Shown piece after piece: positions 44,267 through 53,738 of a stretch of 64,000 bases of DNA. The position numbers and the translations under genes are program-made. Location: positions 1 to 64,000 of the forward strand of contig CAZHSI010000007.1 in the NCBI GenBank assembly GCA_964535195.1. The letters run 5' to 3'. Source of the stretch: UBA9339 sp964535195 (GTDB taxonomy: Bacteria > Pseudomonadota > Gammaproteobacteria > UBA9339). Under the pieces are notes generated by a model. The model did not search any database. It was not told the DNA's origin and worked only from the letters and a program-made list of their open reading frames with translations. Every line of letters starts with the position of its first letter. Position 1 is the first letter of the stretch.

Positions 44267-45340
44267 ATGTCTTTAATTGCATTTAACATAGCAAATTTTC
44301 GTAATTTTTCTAAAACTGAGTTAATTTTTAACGATCAGTGCAATTTATTTTATGGCAAAAACGGCTCTGGGAAAACTAGCCTATTAGAAGCAATATATTA
44401 TTTGATCCTTGGCCGGTCTTTTCGCTCCCATTTATTACGCAGAATAGTTAAATATGACCACGACAGTTTTTCCATTTTTGGAAAAATCCAACAAGAGAAC
44501 AACCAAATAGGGGTTGGTATAGTTAAGTCTATTGATTCTGGAAAACAGATCAAAATATCCGGTAAAAATGTTTCTTCAATTATAGAAATCACAAGGTTAT
44601 TACCGTTACAATTGTTGACACACAATAGTTATTTTCTGCTGTCCGAAGGTCCCAAAGCACGTAGACAATTCATAGACTGGGGGTTGTTTCACGTGAAACA
44701 TTCTTTTTTAGATCTTTGGCGCCAGGTAGAGCGCATCCTGGAACAAAGGAACATCGCCCTTCGTTCCAAGATGGCAATTGACTGCATCCAGGTGTGGGAT
44801 AAAGAACTATCCTTACTGGGTTACGAGTTACACCTACACAGACAGCAGTACGTACAAAACCTTATCCCGGTTGCACAAGATGTATTACAAAAACTAGCTT
44901 GTGATTTTTCAATTAATATTTCCTACTACGCCGGGTGGAATACAGAGCTAGAGTTGTCTGCGGCTTTAGCAAATAATATAAAAACCGACCTTTCGCTTGG
45001 TTACACCTCCGCTGGCCCGCAACGAGCAGACCTTCAAATCTCAGTTGGAAAAATCCCTGCAAAAGATGCCTTATCAAGGGGCCAGCAAAAACTACTGCTA
45101 TATGGATTACAAATAGCTCAAGGAATAGTGCTTGAGCAGTTAACTGGAAAAAAATGTCTCTATTTAATAGATGACCTGTTAGCAGAACTAGACCATCATA
45201 AATGCAAATTATTAGCAAATCTTTTGCTAAGCTTACCAAAAAGACAAATGTTTGTTACTGGGCTAACACATTCAGATTTAACGCAAGTTTTCGCTGATGG
45301 CGCTTGCAACAAAAATATTTTTAACATGGCAGACTTGTAG
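44267..45340 (+). CDS. recF: DNA repair ATPase RecF
   Basis: RecF helps load RecA on gapped DNA. The 357-residue SMC-like ATPase has Walker A YGKNGSGKTS near residue 28, the ABC signature DALSRGQQKLLLYGLQIAQ, and Walker B CLYLIDDLLAELD. A perfect parS site lies within its coding sequence. Downstream the usual gyrB does not follow directly; two reversed genes intervene. Confidence 0.95.
   Translation: MSLIAFNIANFRNFSKTELIFNDQCNLFYGKNGSGKTSLLEAIYYLILGRSFRSHLLRRIVKYDHDSFSIFGKIQQENNQIGVGIVKSIDSGKQIKISGKNVSSIIEITRLLPLQLLTHNSYFLLSEGPKARRQFIDWGLFHVKHSFLDLWRQVERILEQRNIALRSKMAIDCIQVWDKELSLLGYELHLHRQQYVQNLIPVAQDVLQKLACDFSINISYYAGWNTELELSAALANNIKTDLSLGYTSAGPQRADLQISVGKIPAKDALSRGQQKLLLYGLQIAQGIVLEQLTGKKCLYLIDDLLAELDHHKCKLLANLLLSLPKRQMFVTGLTHSDLTQVFADGACNKNIFNMADL
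44685..44700. promoter_or_regulatory. parS centromere site (ParB-binding)
   Basis: TGTTTCACGTGAAACA is a perfect 16-bp palindrome identical to the bacterial chromosomal parS consensus (TGTTNCACGTGAAACA). It lies inside recF, 3 kb from dnaA. parS sites cluster near replication origins, supporting an origin-proximal window. The parAB genes are not in this window. Confidence 0.9.
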
Positions 45341-45641
45341 CCATCCCTCTTCCGAAACCAAGTGTTTTCGCATAAACACGGCACAAGCGAGCGAAGTTTA
45401 ATCAAGTTTAGACTCGCCACATGGTTGAACCCCATGACCATCCACCATCGCTTTGTCCTCGAGGCAAGCTTCGAGGAAAGTTATATTTTAATATAAATGA
45501 GCATATGAGAAAAGACGCTGGTTTCGTAAGAGGTCTTTATTCGGCATAGATCAAATTCAGCCCCATGGCTGTGTCATGGCGGCAAGCCGATGGCATAAAG
45601 TTAAATTATGCATGGTGGTTACGAAGATTTTTGCTAAATTA
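45341..45641. other. intergenic gap with dispersed repeat debris
   Basis: There is no gene here. CCAAGTGTTTTCGCATAAAC (45358 onward) resembles the repeat motif at 19705-19726 and inside the MITE at 63175-63319. About 45402-45438 resembles 3092-3128. A CCATGGCTGTGTCATGG imperfect palindrome lies further on. The region seems to be repeat fragments at the end of recF. Confidence 0.45.
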
Positions 45642-46346
45642 TTATGAGTCGTACGGCCGCGGTCCTTTTTTTAAAGCGTCGAAAGGGGTAGGCGATCTAT
45701 ACACCACCTCCTCTTGATCCTGGTTCTGCTTACCAACACGCTTTGGCTCAGGTTTTAGACCAAAGATTGCCGCAAGCTTTTTTAGTGGATTATCCAAGCG
45801 ATGTAAAATACTATTGGCCTTTTTCATCAACCTGTCAGCAAATGTTTCATCTATTTCTGTAGCATTCGGCTGGCTTTCAGCTGGTGACGGCTTAGGTTTC
45901 TGGCTTTTATACAGATTCATAAGAACCGCACTTTCACTTTGCAATTGAGCAACAAGTTGTTCCGCAGAATGAGTTTTTGCTTCAGCTTTAACCTCCTGTT
46001 GCGCTTGTTGAAAAAACGCTATTTCAATATTAAGTTGCTCTTGCTGTATCTTTGCCAGACGCTCATTCACTAATTTTTGCTGTTGTTCATCTTCTAAAAA
46101 ATCTGCTACCTCTTGTCGTAGCTGTGCTAATTGACGTAATGCTTCGCTAGGATCACCCGCCGGAATCCCAGTAAACTCCACTTGTAGTTTATCGGTAAGC
46201 GTTGAATCAAGCTCAGAAATAAATTGCATCATTTTTTCCAATGTATTCACCTGTTCAAGCCTATCTTCAAGTTTACCTTGCTCGCCATCACTTAAATTTT
46301 TTATTAGCTCTTTTATCCTTTTTTTAAAAGTATCGATATTCGCCAT
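45642..46346 (-). CDS. unrecognised coiled-coil protein
   Basis: The function is unknown. The 234-residue protein is largely helical, rich in Gln, Glu, Lys and Leu, with a predicted coiled coil at about 15-150. A proline-rich linker (PKPSPAESQP) follows, then a basic helix and a disordered tail. There is no signal peptide or membrane segment. GGAGG in the tail of the upstream gene supports the ATG; the gap between the two is 3 bases. Both proteins have a helix ending in an NLYKSQ/KLYINQ-like motif. The pair is inserted between recF and gyrB. A host-directed role is only a guess. Confidence 0.6.
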   Translation of the reverse strand: MANIDTFKKRIKELIKNLSDGEQGKLEDRLEQVNTLEKMMQFISELDSTLTDKLQVEFTGIPAGDPSEALRQLAQLRQEVADFLEDEQQQKLVNERLAKIQQEQLNIEIAFFQQAQQEVKAEAKTHSAEQLVAQLQSESAVLMNLYKSQKPKPSPAESQPNATEIDETFADRLMKKANSILHRLDNPLKKLAAIFGLKPEPKRVGKQNQDQEEVVYRSPTPFDALKKGPRPYDS

Positions 46347-46349
46347 CAG

Positions 46350-47555
46350 CTATCCTCCTCTCCTTGTAATTGGTTGATTAATATATAGTTTTCTTAGAAT
46401 CTCTATCTGTTTTTCTGCTTTTTTTGCCAGCTCTTCATCTGCCTGACGTAATTTTGCTAAATGCAACTCAATCAACTTGCGTCTCTCTGCTCTAAATAAA
46501 ACTATTAACAGGTGTTTTAATTTAGATAAAACTGCTAGTAATTCTTCAACCAGCTCTTCACTACCCCCAGTTTTTTTGAGACCAAGAATAAGCTTTCTAC
46601 ATTTGGCAACTAAATGCAAAACTTCGGCGGGATCAGTAGCTGCTTCTGCCTTTGCTAACAGCTGCCCGGGTTCTTGCTCGATTTTTTCTTGTATAATAAA
46701 TCTTTGCTGGAGCTTATCCAATGTCATTACTGCTTTATTCAAAATCCCTTTAACTTTTGCACTCGGTGCTGATAAAGCTAAAATGTTTTGTCTACAACTT
46801 GCCACCAAATCCAAAATATCTTCTTTAGTTTCAAATAGTTGCCCCAAAGAAGAATATGACTGTCCCTCTTTTAGTCTACCCAAAGCAAGCAGCGCATTAT
46901 CAATACTTTTTTGCGCCGCTGCGTTTGGTGTTTTTATATCTGAAATTTTGTGTTCACACTGCAAAATGACATCTGAAAGATCCGACGATAAATCGATACC
47001 TACCACTGGCAATGTATGCTTTTTTACCCTGTCCTTGTTTCCCAATAAGGCATCGATAGATGGTGTTTTTGATAAGGGATCGGCCCCTTCTCTGGCTGAT
47101 TTTTTCAAAGAGAGCTCTGCCATCAGAGCCGACCCCTCTTCTCTTTGCGCCAACTGTCCTAGCATCGCCAGCACATCGTTCAGTGCTTTTTGCATGCTAC
47201 AATCTTCTGGCTTAATTTCTAATATATTTTTTTTGCACGCCGTTATTATTTCGGTCCTTGCTTGTGCTATTTCAGTGCCTTTTTGCACCAAAGCTTCTAA
47301 AGGGGGCAGGGAAATTAAACCTTTCGCTTTTTGTTCCAGCTTATCTAGCTGTAATAATATATTATCAATTGCCTCTTTAGTGGTTTTGGTTTCTGGTTCT
47401 ACTTCTAGCATAGCCTCCTTGCAACTTGAAATTAAATGCGTAGCGGCTTCAGAATTATTTAGATTCTCCAAAAAATTCAGCTTTTCTAAGCTTTTTTGCA
47501 ATCCTTTTTTAAACGGGAAAGCGTCCTTAAGAATGTTATCCTTGTTTGCGTCCAT
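46350..47555 (-). CDS. unrecognised protein with five helical repeats
   Basis: The function is unknown. The 401-residue protein has five copies of a unit that starts with a Cys (C45, C107, C200, C254, C319), has Ile/Leu a few residues on, and reaches an LxxL motif 24-25 residues after the Cys (LDKLEQ, LGQLAQ, LGRLKE, LDKLQQ, LSKLKH). Each looks like a helical hairpin of about 38 residues. Spacers vary. The C-terminus is a long charged helix like that of the partner protein. There is no signal or membrane segment, and no strong ribosome site. A long antisense frame overlaps it and is a shadow. Confidence 0.62.
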   Translation of the reverse strand: MDANKDNILKDAFPFKKGLQKSLEKLNFLENLNNSEAATHLISSCKEAMLEVEPETKTTKEAIDNILLQLDKLEQKAKGLISLPPLEALVQKGTEIAQARTEIITACKKNILEIKPEDCSMQKALNDVLAMLGQLAQREEGSALMAELSLKKSAREGADPLSKTPSIDALLGNKDRVKKHTLPVVGIDLSSDLSDVILQCEHKISDIKTPNAAAQKSIDNALLALGRLKEGQSYSSLGQLFETKEDILDLVASCRQNILALSAPSAKVKGILNKAVMTLDKLQQRFIIQEKIEQEPGQLLAKAEAATDPAEVLHLVAKCRKLILGLKKTGGSEELVEELLAVLSKLKHLLIVLFRAERRKLIELHLAKLRQADEELAKKAEKQIEILRKLYINQPITRRGG

Positions 47556-47715
47556 GATGTTTATTATAACCTGTTTTTTTCGACTATACAGTCTCTTCCT
47601 TGAATATCGCGCAATATCGTGAGATATTCTGGAAGTGGCCGCTCAAACATGGTAGAATAATCGCGTTTTTTGTGGTTATTACCTTATTGATTTTAAATGT
47701 TTTTTGTGGGGCAAG

Positions 47716-50136
47716 ATGACGCAAACAGATTCAAACTATAATTCTTCCAGCATCAAAGTATTAAAGGGCCTAGACGCTGTTAGAAAGCGACCCGGCATGT
47801 ACATCGGCGACACTGATGATGGCTCTGGTTTACACCAAATGGTGTTCGAGGTTGTTGATAACTCGATAGACGAAGCGCTGGCTGGGGTTTGCAATAAAAT
47901 TGATGTAACTATTCATACGAATGGGTTTATTACGATCAAAGATAACGGCAGAGGCATCCCCGTAGATCTGCATGAGGAAGAGGGACGTTCGGCAGCTGAA
48001 GTAATTATGACTGTCCTCCACGCTGGTGGTAAATTTGATAACGATGCTTATAAGGTTTCTGGCGGCTTGCATGGTGTTGGTGTTTCTGTCGTCAATGCTC
48101 TTTCTGAAGAGTTACGGTTACTCATTCATCAACATGGAAAACTACATGCGCAAACTTACCATTTAGGAGATCCCGATGAACCGCTGAAAGTTATTGGCAC
48201 CACTAATCAAACCGGGACTGAAATTAGCTTTAAACCAAGTAATACTATTTTTTCCCAAACCGAATTTCACTATGAGATTTTAGCAAAACGTCTACGTGAG
48301 TTAGCTTTTTTAAACTCTGGGGTACATATTTCTCTTGCTGATGAACGCTCTGGCAAAACAGAAAATTTTCATTGCACCAGTGGCGTCAGTGGATTTGTGG
48401 AATTTCTCAACAAAAATAAAACCGTTATAAATGATCCTTTATTTTATTTTGTTGCTCAAGAAAACAATATATTGGTAGAGCTAGCATTACAATGGAATGA
48501 TAGTTTTCAAGAAACGGTTTTTTGTTACACCAACAACATTCCGCAGCGGGATGGCGGTACCCACTTAATGGGGTTACGTTCAGCTTTAACTCGAACTCTC
48601 AATAATTACATTGAATCCACGGGGCTAATAAAAAAAGAAAAGGTTGCTACCACGGGTGATGATGCACGCGAAGGATTAACCGCTATTTTATCGGTAAAAT
48701 TAGCTGATCCTAAGTTTTCCTCACAAACTAAAGATAAGCTAGTTTCTTCCGAAGTAAAAAGCGTGGTTGAGTCTTTGGTAACAACAAAACTAGAAGAATA
48801 CTTATTAGAACAACCACAAAAAGCTAAAGCGATCGTAACGAAAATTATCGATGCGGCTAGAGCACGCGAGGCTGCGCGTAAAGCACGGGAAATGACCAGA
48901 AGAAAATCGGCATTAGATATCGCCGGCCTGCCTGGCAAATTAGCTGATTGCCAAGAAAAAGATCCTTCACTTTGTGAAATCTTTATTGTTGAGGGGGACT
49001 CAGCCGGTGGCTCAGCAAAACAAGCACGTAATCGTAAATACCAAGCTATTTTGCCACTGCGCGGAAAAATTTTAAACGTCGAAAAAGCGCGCTTTGATAA
49101 AATGCTCTCCTCAGAAACTATTGGCACCTTAATCACTGCTCTTGGTTGCGGCATTGGTCGTGAAGAATACAACCCGTCAAAAATTCGTTACCACCGTATA
49201 GTAATCATGACAGACGCTGATATTGACGGCTCCCATATCCGCACTTTACTGTTAACCTTTTTCTATCGACAAATGCCGGAATTAATCGAACAAGGGCACA
49301 TTTACATTGCACAACCACCTCTTTACCGAGCTAAAAAAAATAGTGATGAGCGTTATCTCAAAGATGAGAGCGCCTTAAGTGATTACTTAGTAAAACTTTC
49401 TTTAACTGGAGCGCAATTATTCCCCGGGGATAATGCACTACCAATAAGTAGTGCCACGCTTGAAAATTTAATTTTAGACTATAGTGCGGCCCTGCAAATC
49501 ATAGACCGCTTAACTCGCAAATATCCACGACAATTTCTCGAGGCTCTGTTAAAAATGCCGCGGCTGCCTATGGATAAATTAGCTAGCAAAGAAGCGGTAA
49601 CTGCATGGACTTTATCATTACAACACGAGCTTGCCTCTATTAAAAAAGAGGGAGTTAGTGTGCACCTGGATATCACAGAAGACCTTGATAAAAATATTTT
49701 CATACCAACTATCTCCATGCTCACGCACGGCAATACTGTAAACTATGCCATCCCAATTAATTTCTTCAGTTCTGGAGAATATCAACACTTAGCAACTTTA
49801 GCTGAAAAAACCAATGACCTGCTAAAGCCCGGGGCGTACATTGTACGTGACAACCATAAAGAATCCGTATCAAGCATTGCTGCGGCATTTGATTGGCTAA
49901 TGAGAGAAACCCAAAAAGGGCTTAATCTGCAGCGCTATAAAGGTCTTGGCGAAATGAATCCCGAGCAACTATGGGACACCACCATGAACCCCGACACCCG
50001 CAGTATGTTTAAAGTTACTATCGAAGATGGGATTGCGGCTGACCAAATATTCACGACGCTCATGGGGGACCAAGTTGAGCCACGGCGTGAGTTTATTGAA
50101 AAAGGGGCACTAGAGGTTATTAATTTAGATATTTAA
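47716..50136 (+). CDS. gyrB: DNA gyrase subunit B
   Basis: GyrB is the ATPase subunit of gyrase. The chosen ATG gives 806 residues, beginning MTQTDSNYNSSSIKVLKGLDAVRKRPGMY (split here: a GHKL ATPase start with RPGMYIGD). It has EVVDNSIDEALAG, GGLHGVGVSVVNALS, and the Toprim segment EGDSAGGSAKQ with the DADIDGSHI metal site. The C-terminal QRYKGLGEMNPEQLW is present. A TTG 12 bases earlier is less likely. Confidence 0.96.
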   Translation: MTQTDSNYNSSSIKVLKGLDAVRKRPGMYIGDTDDGSGLHQMVFEVVDNSIDEALAGVCNKIDVTIHTNGFITIKDNGRGIPVDLHEEEGRSAAEVIMTVLHAGGKFDNDAYKVSGGLHGVGVSVVNALSEELRLLIHQHGKLHAQTYHLGDPDEPLKVIGTTNQTGTEISFKPSNTIFSQTEFHYEILAKRLRELAFLNSGVHISLADERSGKTENFHCTSGVSGFVEFLNKNKTVINDPLFYFVAQENNILVELALQWNDSFQETVFCYTNNIPQRDGGTHLMGLRSALTRTLNNYIESTGLIKKEKVATTGDDAREGLTAILSVKLADPKFSSQTKDKLVSSEVKSVVESLVTTKLEEYLLEQPQKAKAIVTKIIDAARAREAARKAREMTRRKSALDIAGLPGKLADCQEKDPSLCEIFIVEGDSAGGSAKQARNRKYQAILPLRGKILNVEKARFDKMLSSETIGTLITALGCGIGREEYNPSKIRYHRIVIMTDADIDGSHIRTLLLTFFYRQMPELIEQGHIYIAQPPLYRAKKNSDERYLKDESALSDYLVKLSLTGAQLFPGDNALPISSATLENLILDYSAALQIIDRLTRKYPRQFLEALLKMPRLPMDKLASKEAVTAWTLSLQHELASIKKEGVSVHLDITEDLDKNIFIPTISMLTHGNTVNYAIPINFFSSGEYQHLATLAEKTNDLLKPGAYIVRDNHKESVSSIAAAFDWLMRETQKGLNLQRYKGLGEMNPEQLWDTTMNPDTRSMFKVTIEDGIAADQIFTTLMGDQVEPRREFIEKGALEVINLDI

Positions 50137-50155
50137 TTTAGACAAAGGTAGATTA

Positions 50156-51352
50156 ATGGAAACAAAATTAGTTCTCGTCTTAAACTGTGGCAGTTCTTCG
50201 ATTAAATTTGCGGTCTTGAATCTCGACACCAAAAATACCGAATTATCTGGATTAATCCAACGCATCGGTTCGGCGGAAGCAAGCTTAAAATATCTTTTGG
50301 ATAATAATACCATTAAGCGCGATCTGCCCAATGTTAACTACCATGAAGCTTTACAAGTGGTTTCCGAAATTATTCATACGACAAAAAACATCGCAGATAA
50401 TATTGTCGCGATCGGCCATCGCATTGTTCATGGTGGTGAAAAATTTACGCAATCAGCAGTTATTAACGATGTGGTTTTACAAGCAATTCGTGATTGTGGA
50501 ACTTTGGCTCCCTTGCATAGTGCTGCTCACGTTCTTGGAATTGAGGAAGCAATGAAAGCTTTTCCTGCTCTTAAGCAGGTGGCGGTTTTTGATACCTCCT
50601 TTCACCAAACCATGCCGAAACATGCATATATTTATCCGATTCCTTATGATCTTTATAAAAATTATGGGATCCGCCGTTATGGTGCTCACGGCACCAGCCA
50701 CCGTTTTGTTTCCCGTCAAGCAGCTTTTATCTTAGGAAAAGATCTTAATTCCTCCGCTTTTATTACGGCTCACTTGGGGAATGGTTGTAGTGTTACGGCT
50801 ATTTTAAATGGCAAAAGTGTCGATACCTCTATGGGCTTGACCCCACTTGAAGGCCTAATGATGGGAACGAGATCAGGCGATGTTGACCCTAATCTTCACA
50901 TATACCTTGCCGACAACCTGGGATATGATCTGCCAAAGATAACTGACATTTTAAACAAACAAAGCGGTTTACTTGGTGTTTCTGGAATAGATTCAGACAT
51001 GCGCACCATTGAAGATAAGGCCGCAGCGGGAGATAAACAAGCAATCTTAGCCCTTGAAATCTTCTGCTATCGTTTAGCGAAGTATATCGCCTCCTATACC
51101 GTTCCTCTAGGAAAAATAGATGCACTCATCTTTACCGGCGGTATTGGTGAAAACTCAACTACAGTTAGAGCAAAAGTTCTTTCTTGGTTAAAAGTTTTTG
51201 GTTTTGCCATAGACACAGAGCTAAATATGGCTAATGGCAAAAATAGTAAGGGGATTATTACCCAAAAGAATAGCCCTATCGCTATGGTAGTCCCCACCAA
51301 TGAAGAATTGCTTATTGCTGAGGATACTTTGGCGTTAGCATATCCATCTTGA
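50156..51352 (+). CDS. ackA: acetate kinase
   Basis: AckA makes ATP from acetyl phosphate with acetate as product. The 398-residue protein has the N-terminal ASKHA motif LVLNCGSSSIKFAVL, VFDTSFHQTMP, RRYGAHGTSH and GLMMGTRSGD, and C-terminal FTGGIGENS. Full length for the family. It follows gyrB by 19 bases and precedes pta by 36, forming an acetate-fermentation pair. Confidence 0.96.
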   Translation: METKLVLVLNCGSSSIKFAVLNLDTKNTELSGLIQRIGSAEASLKYLLDNNTIKRDLPNVNYHEALQVVSEIIHTTKNIADNIVAIGHRIVHGGEKFTQSAVINDVVLQAIRDCGTLAPLHSAAHVLGIEEAMKAFPALKQVAVFDTSFHQTMPKHAYIYPIPYDLYKNYGIRRYGAHGTSHRFVSRQAAFILGKDLNSSAFITAHLGNGCSVTAILNGKSVDTSMGLTPLEGLMMGTRSGDVDPNLHIYLADNLGYDLPKITDILNKQSGLLGVSGIDSDMRTIEDKAAAGDKQAILALEIFCYRLAKYIASYTVPLGKIDALIFTGGIGENSTTVRAKVLSWLKVFGFAIDTELNMANGKNSKGIITQKNSPIAMVVPTNEELLIAEDTLALAYPS

Positions 51353-51388
51353 TTTAGCAACCGACAGTAATACAGAGGATAATAACTT

Positions 51389-52921
51389 ATGACAGCCTAC
51401 ACGATAATGTTTGTACCAACCACTGCTGATCTTGATATAGCAATCGCAGTAAAAGCTCTAGAAAGGCGCTTAACCCAAAAAAATATCCGCGCCCTAACCC
51501 TCCCTCGGCTTGATCCAACCACCATCGAAGAGCTCCTGGCTAAAAATCAACAGGAAGCGATCCTAGAAGCGATTGTCAAACAAAGGGAAGAACTTACCAC
51601 TAAATCAGACGAGATCATATTAGTTCCCGGCGTACCCCTGACTAAACCATATGCTGCAGAATTAAATTTTTCTCTTGCTACAGCTTTGGGTACGGCAATA
51701 ATTTTTGTTGCAAATACTGAAAAAAATCCTGGGGAACTGTTACAACAATTACAAATTACTGCGAACCCCTATCAATACCGATATCCCAAAACAATTTTAG
51801 GTTTTATCGTTAATAGCGATAACCAAGACATGATTGCCGCGATAACCAAGCTTGATATTCAAATTCCCTTTTTAGGTGGCCTAAACTACGAACATAACTT
51901 TGCTCCCATCCAAAATTTTTTAAATGCTCCTGCCATGCAACCGATTACCCCGGCAATTTTTAAACTTGGGCTAAAAGAGAAAGCGCGGACCGCTAATAAA
52001 ACGATTGTGCTCCCAGAAGGGGATGAACCACGAACGATCGCCGCGGCAAATATTTGCGTTAGTCGTGGGCTAGCTCAGTGTGTGCTACTTGAAACCAAAG
52101 AAAAAATTGCAGCCACCTGTAAGAATTTCAATCTAACTTTAGATGAACGAATAAAAATTATTGAACCTCACCATATAGTTGATCAATATGTAAACCCACT
52201 CTATGAATTAAGAAAAGCGAAAGGTTTAAGCCTGGATGACGCTCGCAAACAATTAGAAGATCACGTTATGCTTGGCACTATGATGTTACAAGCGGGAGAA
52301 GTTGATGGTCTAGTTTCTGGCGCTGTCCATACCACAGCTAATACCATTCGCCCAGCCCTGCAAATCATCAAAACACCCCCTCACGTAAAAATAGTTTCTT
52401 CGGTGTTTTTTATGTGTTTAGCTGATCAAGTTTTAGTCTTTGGCGACTGTGCCATCAACCCCAACCCTACTGCCGAAGAGCTGGCTGATATTGCCATCCA
52501 AAGCGCAGCTTCGGCTGCAGCTTTCGGCATCCCTCCAAAAATTGCTATGTTAAGTTACAGCACCGGAACCTCAGGTTTTGGCCCAAGCGTTGATAAAATA
52601 AGAACCGCCACGGAGCTTGTCAGAAAACTTCGCCCCGAACTAGAGATTGAGGGCCCAATACAATATGATGCCGCTATTTCTGAAGAAACGGCAAAAATAA
52701 AAGCCCCCAACAGCAAAGTAGCAGGACACGCTACCGTGTTTGTTATGCCCAACCTCGATGTTGGCAACATTGTCTATAAAGCGGTGCAACGAGGCACCGG
52801 GATCGTGTGCATTGGTCCCATGCTACAAGGCTTACGTAAACCAGTAAACGATCTTTCCCGTGGCTGCTCTACGGAAGATATTGTTTTTACGATTGCGGTA
52901 ACAGCGATACAGGCGTTATAA
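51389..52921 (+). CDS. pta: phosphate acetyltransferase
   Basis: Pta converts acetyl-CoA to acetyl phosphate for AckA. The C-terminal catalytic domain (about 190-510) is complete, with VLPEGDEPRTIAAA, AGEVDGLVSGAVHTTA, and GHATVFVMPNLDVGNIVYKA. The N-terminal regulatory domain is much reduced: the total is 510 residues against about 714 in E. coli Pta. It retains a short P-loop-less AAA_26-like segment (MFVPTTADLDIAIAVKAL). So allosteric control may differ. It lies just downstream of ackA. Confidence 0.92.
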   Translation: MTAYTIMFVPTTADLDIAIAVKALERRLTQKNIRALTLPRLDPTTIEELLAKNQQEAILEAIVKQREELTTKSDEIILVPGVPLTKPYAAELNFSLATALGTAIIFVANTEKNPGELLQQLQITANPYQYRYPKTILGFIVNSDNQDMIAAITKLDIQIPFLGGLNYEHNFAPIQNFLNAPAMQPITPAIFKLGLKEKARTANKTIVLPEGDEPRTIAAANICVSRGLAQCVLLETKEKIAATCKNFNLTLDERIKIIEPHHIVDQYVNPLYELRKAKGLSLDDARKQLEDHVMLGTMMLQAGEVDGLVSGAVHTTANTIRPALQIIKTPPHVKIVSSVFFMCLADQVLVFGDCAINPNPTAEELADIAIQSAASAAAFGIPPKIAMLSYSTGTSGFGPSVDKIRTATELVRKLRPELEIEGPIQYDAAISEETAKIKAPNSKVAGHATVFVMPNLDVGNIVYKAVQRGTGIVCIGPMLQGLRKPVNDLSRGCSTEDIVFTIAVTAIQAL

Positions 52922-52926
52922 GAGCA

Positions 52927-53721
52927 CTACAGCTTTAACGCAGCGCCCTCTGCGTTCGCCGCGGCACTGGGTTTTGTTTTTTTGGCATCAGGCAACGTCC
53001 TTTTAAAAAGAGTTTTTACCTCTTCATGTATGGCTTGAAAAAGCACTTTGATTTTGTCTAGAATGGTCCGTTGGTCATATAAATTTCGAGTAACATCATC
53101 GTGATGTTCTAAAATAACGCTTTTTACTGACAAGGTAGCATGGCCATTTACATCAAAAGAAATTTCATATGTAGCTTTTGCTGCCATAAGAGGGGTTCCT
53201 TCATAGTGTGCGACCTCAATCATGGGATCATTTTTGTCTTTTATACGTATTTTAGGGACGCTCATCTCGTGTTCAATAACAATCTTGCCATCTTTAAAAG
53301 CTATATTAATATTCTGCTGTACATCTTGAAAACTAACATTAGTCTGCATGAGCACCAGCGTATTATACAATGCCCCAATACACCCCTCTGCCCGCATATA
53401 TTGATCTAGATATTGAATTGCTACCCCTTGTGCTTGTTCACTTAAACCACGAAGCATTTGATCCTTCCATATGGTTTTTAAAAAAGGTGCTTCTCCTGGG
53501 GTTGCTTTCTTTGACTGATTTGCTAACAAAGCCTTCTCTTGGCTTGTGCGATAGAAACTAGACAAACTTTTTCCGTTAATAAATACTATCTGCGGATCCG
53601 TTTTTGCCATCTGCCGCCATTCTCTTAACATTTGGTCATCATCTGGCCTAAGAGTAGAAATATCGCTTGCGTTGATGATACTTCTGCGATTTTGCCACAA
53701 TTCATAAAATTTTTTCATCAC
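52927..53721 (-). CDS. unrecognised effector-like protein, paralog of the 26.1-26.7 kb protein
   Basis: The function is unknown. The 264-residue protein has a helical N-terminal half and a beta-rich core at about 136-208. The C-terminus is a basic helix with a Lys/Ala-rich disordered tail. The core segment TPLMAAKATYEIS followed by a strand and VILEHHD matches KPMMKAKIEYVIS and ATLEHME of the 219-residue protein at 26070-26729, and the C-terminal helices also correspond. GGGAGG precedes the ATG. It is convergent with pta and downstream of nothing recognisable. Confidence 0.6.
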   Translation of the reverse strand: MMKKFYELWQNRRSIINASDISTLRPDDDQMLREWRQMAKTDPQIVFINGKSLSSFYRTSQEKALLANQSKKATPGEAPFLKTIWKDQMLRGLSEQAQGVAIQYLDQYMRAEGCIGALYNTLVLMQTNVSFQDVQQNINIAFKDGKIVIEHEMSVPKIRIKDKNDPMIEVAHYEGTPLMAAKATYEISFDVNGHATLSVKSVILEHHDDVTRNLYDQRTILDKIKVLFQAIHEEVKTLFKRTLPDAKKTKPSAAANAEGAALKL

Positions 53722-53738
53722 AAGAAACCTCCCTGTAC

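Noticed and set aside
46477..47622. A 381-residue open frame antisense to the helical-repeat gene
   Set aside because: It is the mirror of the repetitive gene on the other strand, with Ser/Cys/Phe-rich composition, no ribosome site and no recognisable domain.
48606..49172. Antisense frame within gyrB
   Set aside because: A shadow of a conserved gene.
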